Positions 16,032-24,647 of a stretch of 64,000 nucleotides of DNA are shown here, in pieces. The stretch is from NCBI GenBank assembly GCA_945952465.1, contig CAMFIB010000001.1, positions 248,001 to 312,000 on the forward strand. The letters are read 5' to 3'. Positions within the stretch are counted from its first letter, which is position 1, and each line of letters begins with the position of its first letter. The notes under the pieces were generated by a model that saw nothing but the letters and a program-made list of their open reading frames with translations, ran no database searches and had not been told where the DNA came from. Source of the DNA: an uncultured Pseudomonadota bacterium. GTDB lineage: Bacteria > Pseudomonadota > Gammaproteobacteria > Burkholderiales > Burkholderiaceae_C. The position numbers were made by a program, and so were the translations under genes.

Positions 16032-18494
16032 ATGCGCGAACGCCCTTGCACCCGACGACCCTTTCCTTTCACCGGCCACCTGCTGGCCTTTTCCCTCGCG
16101 GCCGCCGGCCTCGCGCCGCTGGTGGTTCCCCTGGCGGCGCAGGCCCAATCGCAGCCCGGCGCCCGGGTCTACGCCATTCCAGCCGGCCCGCTTGAAAGCG
16201 CGCTCAACCGCTTTTCCCTGGAGAGCGGCGTCATGCTGGCCTTTGCCGCCGACGACATTGCCGGCAAGCAGAGCGCCGGCCTGAGCGGCAGCTTTGCGCC
16301 GCCGGCCGCGTTGCAGGCGCTGCTGGCCGGAACCGACCTGGTGGCGCACCTGCAGCCCAACGGCGGCTACACGGTGCGCAAGGCGGCTGCACCGCAGAGC
16401 GGGCCGGCGGCGGCCCCGCCCCGCGCGCCTGAAAAGGCGCTGCCCCCCGTCACCGTGACGGCCAGCGCCGAGCAGCCGGGCGAGCTGCCAAAGGCCTACG
16501 CGGGCGGGCAGGTGGCGCGTGGCGCCCGCCTGGGCCTGCTGGGCAACACCGACGTGATGGACGCGCCGTTCAACATCACCAGCTACACCGCCCAGGCCGT
16601 GCAAGACCAGCAGGCGCGCACCATCTCCGACATGCTGGCCCGCAGCGACCCGTCGGTGCGGGTGACCGGTGGCGAGGGCAACGACACCGACATCCTGCGC
16701 ATCCGCGGCTTCGACGTGTCGATGGAAGACGCCACTTTCAACGGGCTGCCGGGCCTGCTCTCGTACTACCGCAGCAAGGTGGAGTTCGTGGAGCGCGTCG
16801 AGGTGCTCAAGGGACCGAGCGCCATGCTCAGCGGGATGTCGCCGAGCGGCTCGATCGGCGGTACCGTGAACGTGGTGCCCAAGCGCGCCGACGATGCGCC
16901 GGTGACGCGGCTGACCACCAGCTACCTGTCCGATTCACGGTTCGGGCTGCATGGGGACGTGGGCCGCCGCTTCGGCGAGAACAACGAATGGGGGCTGCGC
17001 TTCAACGGGGCGCTGCGCCAGGGCGACACCGCCCGCGACTACCAGAAGCAGGACCACCAACTCGGCGCCCTGGCGCTGGACTACCGCGGCGAGCGGCTGC
17101 GCGCGTCCATCGACTACCTGTACCAGTCGATGATCGACAACGCCTCGCGGACCTTCGTGTCGTTCGGCACCGCCACGGGCGGCATCGTGCCGGCGCCGCC
17201 GTCGGGCGACACCAACTTCACGCAGCAGTGGACCCAGATCCGCAGCGGCAACCGCACCGTGGCCACCCGCGTCGAATACGACCTGCTGCCCAACCTGACG
17301 GCCTACGCCACGCTGGGCCGCTCCAAGGGCTGGTTCGACGGCAAGGGCGCCGGCAACCTGCTGCTGACCTCGAGCGCGGGCGACACCCGTGGCTCGGCCG
17401 GCGGCTCGTCCTTTCACCTGGACACCACGGCGGCCGAGATCGGCGTGGGCGGCAGGTTTGCGACCAGGTCGGTGGCCCACCAATGGGCTGCGGCATTCAG
17501 CTCGGTGGCGCGCGAGAGCGCCTATGGCTTCTCGCCGTCGGCCGGCGCGGTCATCTCCAACATCTACTCGCCCATCTACTCTCCGGAGCCGGCGGGCATC
17601 CAGGCCGCAACGGCCAAGGCGGCCTCCAAGACCCGGCTGCCGAGCCTGGCGCTGGCCGACACGCTGTCGTTCGCGGACGACCTGGTGCGTTTCACGGCGG
17701 GCGTGCGCCACCAGACGGTGAAGACCGACAACTTCAACATGACCACGGGCGCCGTGTCCAGCCGCTACGACCAGTCCGCCACCACGCCGTTTCTTGGCAT
17801 CGTGGTCAAGCCCTGGCGCGGCGGGTCGGTGTATGCCAACGCCGTGAACGGGCTGGCGCAGGGCGAGGTGGCGTCGATCGACGCGGTCAACGCGGGCGAA
17901 ACGCTGCCGCCTTACAAGACCAAGCAAGTGGAGCTTGGCGTCAAGCAGGACTGGGGCGGCTTCGGCGGCTCGGTCAGTGTGTTCCAGATCGCCAAGTCGG
18001 TTGGCCTGCTCGATCCCGTCACGCGCCGGTTCTCGGCCTCGGGCGAGCAGCGCCACCGCGGGCTGGAGGTGAACGTGTTTGGCGAGCCGACGCGGGGCCT
18101 GCGGCTGCTGGGTGGCGCCTCGTGGATCGACGCCGAGATCAGCCGCAGCGCCAACCCGGTGCTTCAGGGCAAGCGGCCGATCGGGGTGGCGGAATTCACG
18201 GCCAACCTGGGCGCCGACTGGGACGTGCCGGGTGCGGCCGGGTTGTCGCTGAACGCCGCCGTCATCCACACCGGGTCGTCTTATGTCGACGGCCCGAACG
18301 CCGCGCTGGTGGGCGGCTGGACGCGCACCGACGTGGGCGCCCGCTGGGCCACCCGCATCGCCGACCGGCCGGTGGTGTTCCGCGCGTCGGTGGAGAACCT
18401 GTTCGACCGGCGCTACTGGTCGGTCAGCGTCTACAGCGGGCTGTACCTCGGCCTGCCGCGCACCTTCCTGCTGTCGGGGTCGGTGGACTTCTAG
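16032..18494 (+). CDS. TonB-dependent siderophore receptor with STN signalling domain
   Basis: An 820-residue outer-membrane receptor. The signal peptide covers about residues 1-38; the STN (secretin/TonB N-terminal) domain about 46-118 (YAIPAGPLESALNRFSLESG); a TonB box LPPVTVTASAE about 137-147; the plug about 175-290 (LRIRGFDVSMEDATFNGLPG, EVLKGPSAMLSG); the rest is a 22-strand barrel ending in the terminal phenylalanine of GSVDF. The plug resembles ferric-siderophore receptors (FpvA/FhuE type). With the sigma and FecR genes it forms a surface-signalling set. The ligand cannot be told from sequence. No siderophore synthesis genes are nearby. Confidence 0.94.
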   Translation: MRERPCTRRPFPFTGHLLAFSLAAAGLAPLVVPLAAQAQSQPGARVYAIPAGPLESALNRFSLESGVMLAFAADDIAGKQSAGLSGSFAPPAALQALLAGTDLVAHLQPNGGYTVRKAAAPQSGPAAAPPRAPEKALPPVTVTASAEQPGELPKAYAGGQVARGARLGLLGNTDVMDAPFNITSYTAQAVQDQQARTISDMLARSDPSVRVTGGEGNDTDILRIRGFDVSMEDATFNGLPGLLSYYRSKVEFVERVEVLKGPSAMLSGMSPSGSIGGTVNVVPKRADDAPVTRLTTSYLSDSRFGLHGDVGRRFGENNEWGLRFNGALRQGDTARDYQKQDHQLGALALDYRGERLRASIDYLYQSMIDNASRTFVSFGTATGGIVPAPPSGDTNFTQQWTQIRSGNRTVATRVEYDLLPNLTAYATLGRSKGWFDGKGAGNLLLTSSAGDTRGSAGGSSFHLDTTAAEIGVGGRFATRSVAHQWAAAFSSVARESAYGFSPSAGAVISNIYSPIYSPEPAGIQAATAKAASKTRLPSLALADTLSFADDLVRFTAGVRHQTVKTDNFNMTTGAVSSRYDQSATTPFLGIVVKPWRGGSVYANAVNGLAQGEVASIDAVNAGETLPPYKTKQVELGVKQDWGGFGGSVSVFQIAKSVGLLDPVTRRFSASGEQRHRGLEVNVFGEPTRGLRLLGGASWIDAEISRSANPVLQGKRPIGVAEFTANLGADWDVPGAAGLSLNAAVIHTGSSYVDGPNAALVGGWTRTDVGARWATRIADRPVVFRASVENLFDRRYWSVSVYSGLYLGLPRTFLLSGSVDF

Positions 18495-18503
18495 GGCGGC
18501 GTT

Positions 18504-18938
18504 TCAGTCGGACGTGGCGCGGCGCTGCACGCAGTCGATGTAGGCCTGCCCGTCGGGCGGGCGGCCGGCGCGCTGGCTTTCCCACAGCATGCGGCCCAGG
18601 CATTCCATGGCGGCGTGGTGGGCGTCGTGCAGCGAGTCGAGGCGTTTGGCGAGCAGTTCCACCGCCTGGCGGATGCCGCGCGGCTGGTCGATCGAGCACT
18701 GCTCGCTGATCGTCAAATGCATGGACAGGTGCAGGAACGGGTTGGCCTGGCCGCCGTCGGCGGGGTAGTCGGCGGCCACGGCGCGGTCGGCGTCGGCGAG
18801 GTCGCCGTGGTACATCGGGTGCTCGGCGATCCACTGGCCGGCGAGCGTCTCGATCGCCTCCATCGGCTCGCCCGCGGCATGCTTGCGCCAGGCGCCGCAG
18901 AAGAAGCGGCGCACGTCGGCTTGCGAGGGAGAGAACAT
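18504..18938 (-). CDS. DUF1841-family protein
   Basis: A 144-residue soluble protein matching the DUF1841 family common in beta- and gammaproteobacteria. Recognisable parts are FSPSQADVRRFFCGAWRKH at the start, IAEHPMYHGDLAD and NPFLHLSMHLTISEQ in the middle, and HAAMECLGRMLWESQRAGR near the end. The conserved histidines (HPMYH, HLSMH, HDAHHAA) suggest a metal or catalytic site, but no function has been established as far as I know. It is convergent with the TonB receptor, only 9 bp apart, without a visible terminator. Confidence 0.85.
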   Translation of the reverse strand: MFSPSQADVRRFFCGAWRKHAAGEPMEAIETLAGQWIAEHPMYHGDLADADRAVAADYPADGGQANPFLHLSMHLTISEQCSIDQPRGIRQAVELLAKRLDSLHDAHHAAMECLGRMLWESQRAGRPPDGQAYIDCVQRRATSD

Positions 18939-19020
18939 GCGGTCAGCGTATCACGCGGCGCCGTCCTACCCGCACGGAACGTGACCGTCGGTATCCTGCC
19001 GTCACAGGAGGAAACACACC

Positions 19021-19242
19021 ATGGGACCCATTCGCATCGTCGGCATTCTGTTGATCATCGCTGGCGCGGCCGGCCTGCTGACCGGCGGCTTCAGCTTCAC
19101 CAAAGACAAGACCGCCGCCAAGATCGGCTCGGTGGAGCTGAGCGTGAAGGAGCAGGAGAACGTCAACATTCCGCAGTGGCTGAGCATAGGCGCACTGGTG
19201 GTGGGCGTGGCCGCGCTGGCCCTCGGCGGCCGCAAGGCCTGA
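19021..19242 (+). CDS. Small membrane protein, DUF3185-like
   Basis: A 73-residue protein with two hydrophobic helices: residues 6-23 (IVGILLIIAGAAGLLTGG) and 52-68 (LSIGALVVGVAALALGG). Between them is a polar loop with KDKTAAKIGSVELSVKEQ. This two-helix layout and the loop match the small DUF3185-type family of unknown function. A good ribosome site (CAGGAGGAAA) precedes ATG 19021. It stands alone between two leftward genes. Confidence 0.75.
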   Translation: MGPIRIVGILLIIAGAAGLLTGGFSFTKDKTAAKIGSVELSVKEQENVNIPQWLSIGALVVGVAALALGGRKA

Positions 19243-19248
19243 CGCCGT

Positions 19249-19968
19249 TCAGTCGCGCTTCGGAATCGTCAACCCGCGCTGCACCGCCGGCCGGGCCAGG
19301 AAGGCGTCGAGCGTTCGGCGGATGTGGCCGAACCGCTCGAAGCCGACCAGGTCGCCAGCGGCGTAGAAGCCGATCAGGTTGTTGACCCACGGCCAGGTGG
19401 CGATGTCGGCGATGGTGTAGTCGTCGCCAGCCAGCCAGGGTTTGTCGGCGAGGTGGCTGTCGAGCACCTTCAACAAACGCTTCGATTCCTCGACGTAGCG
19501 GTTCAGCGGCCGCTTGTCCTCATATTCCTTGCCGGCGAACTTGTGGAAGAAGCCGAGCTGGCCGAACATGGGCCCGACGCCGCCCATCTGAAACATCAGC
19601 CACTGCAGCGCCTCGTAGCGGCCGGCCTCGTCGGCGGGCAGGAATTTCCCCGACTTCGCGGCCAGGTAGATCAGCATCGCGCCGGACTCGAACAGCGGCA
19701 GCGGCCGGCCGTTCGGCCCATTCGGGTCGATCAATGCGGGGATCTTGTTGTTCGGGTTCAGCGACAGGAATTCGGGCGAGGTCTGGTCGTTCTTCGTGAA
19801 ATCGACGAGGTGCGCTTCGTAGGGAATGCCGGTTTCCTCCAGCATGATGGACGCCTTCACGCCGTTGGGCGTGGGCAGCGAATAGAGCTGGATGCGGTCC
19901 GGGTGGCGGGCCGGCCATTTGCGGGTGATGGGGAATTGAGACAGGTCGGTGGGTGCGGATGAGGTCAT
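19249..19968 (-). CDS. Glutathione S-transferase, Ure2p/YfcG-like
   Basis: A 239-residue two-domain GST. The thioredoxin-like domain includes IQLYSLPTPNGVKASIMLEE, where the conserved Asn of the nu/Ure2p-like class follows the first strand, then NPNNKIPALIDPNG and FESGAMLIYLA (the glutathione-binding ES pair). The all-helical domain carries YTIADIATWPWV. Such enzymes act as glutathione-dependent disulfide reductases or peroxidases. ATG 19968 gives the usual family length; a further 26 codons are open upstream but look non-coding. Divergent from the TauE/SafE permease. Confidence 0.92.
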   Translation of the reverse strand: MTSSAPTDLSQFPITRKWPARHPDRIQLYSLPTPNGVKASIMLEETGIPYEAHLVDFTKNDQTSPEFLSLNPNNKIPALIDPNGPNGRPLPLFESGAMLIYLAAKSGKFLPADEAGRYEALQWLMFQMGGVGPMFGQLGFFHKFAGKEYEDKRPLNRYVEESKRLLKVLDSHLADKPWLAGDDYTIADIATWPWVNNLIGFYAAGDLVGFERFGHIRRTLDAFLARPAVQRGLTIPKRD

Positions 19969-20026
19969 GGGGCCATTACACCCAGCCGGCCAATCCCCTC
20001 GCTGGCGTGCGACGATTGCGCCCGCC

Positions 20027-20782
20027 ATGAACCTGCCCTTCATCACCGACCCGCTGTTCTACGCCGCCGCCGTTCCGGCGGTGCTGCTGATGGGGCTCTC
20101 CAAGGCCGGCTTCGGCGCCGGTTTCGGCTCGCTGGCGGTGCCGGTGATGGCGCTGGCGGTCACGGTGCCGGAGGCGGCGGCCATTCTCATGCCGGTGCTG
20201 CTGCTGATGGACCTGATGGGCGTCACCGTCTTCCGCCGCGATTTCGACTGGAAACTGCTGCGCTTTCTGCTGCCGTGGGGGCTGCTGGGCACCGTGATCG
20301 GCACGCTGCTGTTCCGGCTGCTGGAGGCGCGCTGGGTGGCCGGCATCGTCGGCGGTTTCACGCTGCTGTTCCTGGCGCAGCGGCTGCTGTTTCCGCCCCG
20401 GGCCGACAGCCCGCCGTGGCCGCGCTGGGTCGGCGCCCTCATGACCACCACCGCCGGCTTCACCAGCTTCGTCGCCCATGCCGGCGGGCCGCCAGTGACG
20501 GCCTATGTGATTCCGATGCGGCTCAGCCCGGTGCGCTTCACCGCGACCATGGCGGTGTTCTTTTTCGTGGTGAACGCATCGAAGTGGCTGCCCTACGCGT
20601 GGCTGGGGCTGATCGACGCGCGCAACATGGCGACCTCGCTGGTGCTGCTGCCGATAGCGCCCGTCGGCGTGCTGATCGGTGCGTGGCTCACGCGGCGCAT
20701 CGGCCAGACGCTGTTCTACCGCATCCTCTACGCCGGCATGGCATTGACGGGCGCCAAGCTGCTCTGGGATGCGCTGCGTTGA
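20027..20782 (+). CDS. TSUP-family (TauE/SafE) permease
   Basis: A 251-residue integral membrane protein with about eight helices in two repeats. The family features are SKAGFGAGFGSLAVPVMALA in the first repeat and TTTAGFTSFVAHAGGPPVTA in the second. TSUP carriers move sulfite, sulfonates or other small organic anions; the substrate here is unknown. It starts 58 bp from the divergent GST gene, and the shared gap holds both promoters. One of the dispersed repeats lies right after its stop codon. Confidence 0.9.
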   Translation: MNLPFITDPLFYAAAVPAVLLMGLSKAGFGAGFGSLAVPVMALAVTVPEAAAILMPVLLLMDLMGVTVFRRDFDWKLLRFLLPWGLLGTVIGTLLFRLLEARWVAGIVGGFTLLFLAQRLLFPPRADSPPWPRWVGALMTTTAGFTSFVAHAGGPPVTAYVIPMRLSPVRFTATMAVFFFVVNASKWLPYAWLGLIDARNMATSLVLLPIAPVGVLIGAWLTRRIGQTLFYRILYAGMALTGAKLLWDALR

Positions 20783-20783
20783 A

Positions 20784-20845
20784 CTCCTGAATTCATAGCA
20801 AACAATTCATATTTGGCGCTGACTTGCGGCCGATTTGACCTGAAT
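20784..20845 (+). repeat. Dispersed ~60-bp repeat, copy 2 (intergenic)
   Basis: The best-preserved copy in plus orientation. It begins ctcctgaattcatagc (atagc at 20795-20799), then 13 bases, then ttggcgctgacttgcggcc from 20813, and ends in atttgacctgaat. It fills the gap between the permease stop and the end of kefC. The 19-base run ttggcgctgacttgcggcc recurs exactly in the copy at 43924. Confidence 0.75.
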
Positions 20846-20853
20846 AATCGGCC

Positions 20854-22689
20854 TCAGGAGCCGCCCCAGCCCGGCGGCCGCTTGCGCTGGGCGCGCTGCT
20901 CGCGTTCCTGCGCGAGCTGGTCCTCGAACTGCTGGCGGCCCGCCTTCACGGTGGCGATCAGCTTGGCGCGGTCCTTGTGGTGCGGGTACATCTTCTCGAA
21001 CAAATCCACGTTGTGCTGGCGGAAGCGCATCGCGTGCTGCCGCGCGACGTGGGCGGGCTGGCCCATCAGCTCCAGCACCGTTCGGGCGCTGCGCAGGCTG
21101 GACTCGAACAGCTCCCGTTCCACCCGCTGGATGCCGCGGTCGCGCAGCTGGTTCCAGTGCGTCACGTCGCGCGCGCGGGCGACGATCTCGAGGTGCGGGA
21201 AATGCTCGCGCACCAGGTCGATGATCTTCAGCGACTGGTCGACGTCGTCCACCGCCAGCACGAAGATCTTGGCGTGCGCCGCGCCGGCGGTGCGCAGCAG
21301 GTCGAGCCGGGTGGCGTCGCCGTAGAACACCTTGGAGCCGAAGCTGCGCGCGGCTTCCACCATCTCGGCGTCGTGGTCCAGCACGGTGCTGCGCATGCCC
21401 TGCGCGGCCAGCATCCGGCCGATGATCTGGCCGTAGCGGCCGAAGCCGGCGACGATGACCGGCGCGTCCTGCGGCTCAGCCAGCTCTTCCATCGTGGTGG
21501 TCTTGCCGGCGGCGGCGAAGCGCGGCAGCAGCCACTTGTCTATCGCCACCAGAATCAGCGGGCTGAGCAGCATGGAGACCGCCACCGCGCCGATCAGCAG
21601 CGACGCGGTCTCGGCCGCGAACACCTGCGCGCCGGCCGCCGCCTGGAACACGACGAACGCGAATTCGCCGCCCTGCGCCAGCAGCAGCGTGAACACCGGC
21701 CGCTCCTGCACCGGCAGGTCGATGCGGCGGGCCAGCACGCCGATGACGACGATCTTCAGCCCCAGGAAACCGATCACCACCGCCGCCATCAGCCCCGGCG
21801 AGCGCAGCAGCACACCGAAGTCGATGCTCATGCCCACCGCGATGAAGAACAGCCCGAGCAGCAGGCCCTTGAAGGGCTCGATGTCGGTCTCCAGCTCGCG
21901 CCGGTATTCGCTTTCCGCCAGCAGCACGCCGGCGAGGAAGGCACCCAGCGCCATCGACAGCCCGACGAACTGCATCAGCGCGGCGATCGCCACCACCAGC
22001 AGCAGCGAGGCGGCGGTGAAGATCTCCGGCGTCTTGCTCTTGGCGATCCAGCGCAGCAGCGGCCGCAGGGCCAGCCGGCCGCCGAGCACGATGCCGGCGA
22101 TGACCGCTACGATTTTGAGAGCTTCCAGCGCCCGATTGGCGCCGACTGCAGCCTCACTGGCCTCTGAAACACCGCCCAGCAGCGGCAGCAGCGCGAGGAT
22201 GGGAATCGCCGCCACGTCCTGGAACAGCAGGATCGAAAAACCCGCCTGTCCGCTGCGGGTGGGCAGCAGGTGGCGCTCGCCGAAGACCTGCAGCGCGATC
22301 GCGGTGGACGACAGCGCCAGGCCCAGCGCCGCCACCAGCGCGATGCGCCACGGCACGCCGCAGGCCAGCGCCAGCGCGGCCAGCGCCGCGGTGCAGCCCA
22401 GCACCTGCGCGCTGCCCCAGCCGAAGATCGGCCGCCGCAGATTCCACAGCCGGCGCGGTTCCAGTTCCATGCCCACCATGAACAGCATCAGCACCACGCC
22501 GAATTCGGCGAAATGCAGGATGTCCTGCACGTTGCTGACCAGACCCAGGCCCCACGGCCCGATCGCGATGCCGGCGACCAGGTAGCCGATGATGGCGCCC
22601 AGGCCCAGGTACTTGGACAGCGGCACCGCGATGACGGCCGCGCTGAGGTAGATAAGGCTGTTGGTCAGCCAAGAAGGCGCATGTTCCAT
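20854..22689 (-). CDS. Glutathione-gated potassium/proton antiporter, KefB/KefC type
   Basis: A 611-residue CPA2 transporter. About twelve membrane helices occupy residues 1-390. The Kef regulatory loop is well conserved: SEYRRELETDIEPFKGLLLG followed by LFFIAVGMSIDFG. A cytoplasmic RCK/TrkA-N domain (VIVAGFGRYGQIIGRMLAAQ) and a tail of coiled, charged sequence follow. Kef systems release K+ and take up H+ to protect against electrophiles when glutathione adducts form. Its start codon shares one base with the stop of the KefF-like gene upstream (TGATG). Residues near 180-200 (VGANRALEALKIVAVIAG) are encoded by a dispersed repeat copy. Confidence 0.93.
   Translation of the reverse strand: MEHAPSWLTNSLIYLSAAVIAVPLSKYLGLGAIIGYLVAGIAIGPWGLGLVSNVQDILHFAEFGVVLMLFMVGMELEPRRLWNLRRPIFGWGSAQVLGCTAALAALALACGVPWRIALVAALGLALSSTAIALQVFGERHLLPTRSGQAGFSILLFQDVAAIPILALLPLLGGVSEASEAAVGANRALEALKIVAVIAGIVLGGRLALRPLLRWIAKSKTPEIFTAASLLLVVAIAALMQFVGLSMALGAFLAGVLLAESEYRRELETDIEPFKGLLLGLFFIAVGMSIDFGVLLRSPGLMAAVVIGFLGLKIVVIGVLARRIDLPVQERPVFTLLLAQGGEFAFVVFQAAAGAQVFAAETASLLIGAVAVSMLLSPLILVAIDKWLLPRFAAAGKTTTMEELAEPQDAPVIVAGFGRYGQIIGRMLAAQGMRSTVLDHDAEMVEAARSFGSKVFYGDATRLDLLRTAGAAHAKIFVLAVDDVDQSLKIIDLVREHFPHLEIVARARDVTHWNQLRDRGIQRVERELFESSLRSARTVLELMGQPAHVARQHAMRFRQHNVDLFEKMYPHHKDRAKLIATVKAGRQQFEDQLAQEREQRAQRKRPPGWGGS
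22104..22166 (+). repeat. Dispersed ~60-bp repeat, copy 3 (inside kefC)
   Basis: In plus orientation: gctac at 22106-22110, agagc at 22118-22122, 13 bases, then ttggcgccgact at 22136-22147 and gcagcctcactggcctctgaa. The spacing agrees base for base with the copies at 43892 and 47022. It is read on the minus strand as part of the KefC-like protein without a stop codon. Confidence 0.6.
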
Positions 22690-23372
22690 CACTGCACCTC
22701 CGGCGAACTCAGGGCGCCCACGCTTTCGGGAATCGGCCGGGCCGACCACGGCACCGCGCATTCGGGGCAGCTTTCCAGCTCGTCCAGCTCGGGCCAGTTC
22801 GGGTAGCCGGCCAGCCGCTCGCGGAAGGTCGCCACATGGGCTTCGACCTCGCTGCGCGGGATGACGTGGGCGCCGTGCAGCAGCAGCGGCGGCAGGAAGC
22901 GCATGCCGCACAGCGCGGCGGTCTGTTCGTAGGGCGGCAGGAAAGCGTCGAAGAAGTAGCGGTTGTAGCTCTGCGGGTGGTAGGAGTCCTCCGGCCCGCC
23001 GGTGGTGGCGACCAGCCAGAAGTCCTTGCCGCGCAGCGCGGTGCCGCCGTCGCCGTAGGCCCAGCCGTAGGTGAGCACTTCGTCGAGCCAGAGCTTGAGC
23101 AGCGCCGGCATCGAGTACCACTGCACCGGGTGCACCAGCACCAGCAGGTCGGCGTCGGCCAGCCGGGCCTGCTCGGCGGGCACGTCGATGTGGTAGTCGG
23201 GGTAGCGGCCATACAGGTCCAGCGTGGTGGCAGAGGCCACCTCGCGGGCGGCGTCGAACAGGCGGCGGTTCACGCGGGAGAGCTGCCAGTCGGGGTGGGC
23301 CGCAACGACGTAGGCGCGGCCGCTGCCGGCAGCCGGGGCGGCTTCGGCGGTGCTTGTGGAAGGGTTCGGCAT
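22689..23372 (-). CDS. NAD(P)H-dependent oxidoreductase, KefF-like
   Basis: A 227-residue flavodoxin-fold quinone reductase. The core begins AYVVAAHPDWQLSRVNRRLF at about residue 20, then LVLVHPVQWYSMPALLKLWL with the FMN-contact WYSMP, and DFWLVATTGGPEDSYHP. KefF is the ancillary subunit needed for full activity of KefC, and also reduces quinones. The gene directly precedes the KefC-type gene with a one-base overlap, which supports the role. The N-terminal ~18 residues are low-complexity, and the C-terminal CPECAVPWSARP tail is longer than usual. Confidence 0.88.
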   Translation of the reverse strand: MPNPSTSTAEAAPAAGSGRAYVVAAHPDWQLSRVNRRLFDAAREVASATTLDLYGRYPDYHIDVPAEQARLADADLLVLVHPVQWYSMPALLKLWLDEVLTYGWAYGDGGTALRGKDFWLVATTGGPEDSYHPQSYNRYFFDAFLPPYEQTAALCGMRFLPPLLLHGAHVIPRSEVEAHVATFRERLAGYPNWPELDELESCPECAVPWSARPIPESVGALSSPEVQ

Positions 23373-23431
23373 GTCGCTAACATAGCATCACAACGGCGCC
23401 CGCCCACGGGCGCGACACACGGGAGTGCCAC

Positions 23432-24049
23432 ATGCCGGTCGTCGTCGTCGCCAACCCGAAAGGCGGGGTCGGCAAATCCACGCTGTCCACCAACATCGCC
23501 GGCTACTACGCCAGCCAGGGCCACGCGGTGATGCTGGGCGACATCGACCGCCAGCAGTCGTCCAAACTGTGGCTGGGCCTGCGCCCGGCGGCGGCGCGGC
23601 CGGTGGCGAGCTGGGACGTGAGCCACGACCTCATCGGCAAGCCGCCCAAGGGCACCACCCATGTGGTGCTGGACACCCCCGGCGGCCTGCACGGCTGGCG
23701 CTTCAACGACGTGGTGAAGATGGCCAGCAAGATCGTGGTGCCGCTGCAGCCCAGCATCTTCGACATCTACGCCACGCGGGATTTTCTGGACAAGCTGCTC
23801 GACAACCACAAGGCCTCGGGCGTGGAGATCGGCATCGTCGGCATGCGGGTCGACGGCCGCACCATCGCGGCCGACAAGCTGCGCGAATTCGTCGAAAGCC
23901 TGGGCCTCCCGGTGCTGGGCTATCTGCGCGACACGCAGAACTACATCCACCTCGCCGCGCGCGGCCTCACGCTGTTCGACATCGCGCCCGGCCGGGTGCA
24001 GCGCGACCTGGAGCAGTGGCAGGGCATCTGCGGGTGGCTGAACCGCTGA
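23432..24049 (+). CDS. Orphan ParA-family ATPase
   Basis: A 205-residue P-loop ATPase of the ParA/MinD class. The deviant Walker A KGGVGKST, with its signature lysine, spans about residues 10-17. Later motifs are GDIDRQQSSKLWL, VVLDTPGGLHG and VPLQPSIFD. It is short, like the plasmid-type or orphan ParA proteins that position membrane or chemotaxis clusters, and lacks an N-terminal DNA-binding domain. No parB, parS-like repeats or cargo gene are adjacent. The upstream gap of 59 bp is shared with the divergent KefF-like gene. Confidence 0.9.
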   Translation: MPVVVVANPKGGVGKSTLSTNIAGYYASQGHAVMLGDIDRQQSSKLWLGLRPAAARPVASWDVSHDLIGKPPKGTTHVVLDTPGGLHGWRFNDVVKMASKIVVPLQPSIFDIYATRDFLDKLLDNHKASGVEIGIVGMRVDGRTIAADKLREFVESLGLPVLGYLRDTQNYIHLAARGLTLFDIAPGRVQRDLEQWQGICGWLNR

Positions 24050-24069
24050 GCGGCCCGCCGTTCGCCCAC

Positions 24070-24097
24070 AAAAAAAAGCCCCGCTTGCGGGGCTTTT
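24070..24097. terminator. Bidirectional intrinsic terminator
   Basis: Stem GCCCCG/CGGGGC with loop CTTG, flanked by an A-run on the left and a T-run on the right, so it works in both directions. It lies between the convergent ParA and DUF4148 genes. Confidence 0.9.
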
Positions 24098-24124
24098 GCA
24101 TGAGAGCGGCCTGCGCCGCGCCGG

Positions 24125-24454
24125 TCAGCCGGGGTAGAAGATGTTGATCGGCTTGCGGACGGCCTGGGTGGCGCTTTCGCGGATCTCGGCGCGCGTCACG
24201 GTGGGCTGGCCGATCGGTTCCGGGAACGACACGCGGTCGTTCTCGACCAGCGTGCCGGCCTTGCGGGCGGCGATGGCTTCGGCCTGCACCTCTTCGCGGG
24301 TGCGGTCGCTGTGGCTCACGTCGAGGCGGGTGTCGCACAGCTCGAAAGCCACGCAGTTGTCGGCGGCCTGGGCGGCCGTCACGGTGGCGGCGGCGCCGAT
24401 GGCCAGCAGGCCGGCAACGAGGGACTTCGCGATCAGGTTGTTGTGCTTGGACAT
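24125..24454 (-). CDS. DUF4148-family small exported protein
   Basis: A 109-residue protein with a signal peptide (about residues 1-30, cleavage near AAQA-A). The mature part has the DUF4148 pattern: SDRTREEVQAEAIAARKAGT followed by a proline-rich end. DUF4148 proteins are small periplasmic proteins abundant in Burkholderiales; their role is unknown. There are two cysteines close together in the mature part (NCVAFELCD), which could form a disulfide. The 193-bp gap to the divergent LysR gene holds the promoters. Confidence 0.82.
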   Translation of the reverse strand: MSKHNNLIAKSLVAGLLAIGAAATVTAAQAADNCVAFELCDTRLDVSHSDRTREEVQAEAIAARKAGTLVENDRVSFPEPIGQPTVTRAEIRESATQAVRKPINIFYPG

Positions 24455-24647
24455 GTCAATTTCCTTTGGGCGATCTGCGGTGAGATTTCCGGTTCGGGCG
24501 GGCCGCTTCGTTTGCCCCGTCTGTCCGTTTCGGCGATGTGCCCTGTGTGTTTGGGCTCGTCGATGGGTCAACTGTAGTTGTTGCTGATCGAGAGAAAAAC
24601 AGCGCATCAGGCAATGCGTTGTTGCTGAATATGAAATAATTGGCCGC

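Noticed and set aside
16935-18269. A 440-codon minus-strand frame inside the TonB receptor gene
   Set aside because: Composition follows the third-position GC bias of the receptor gene; no motif or ribosome site supports it.
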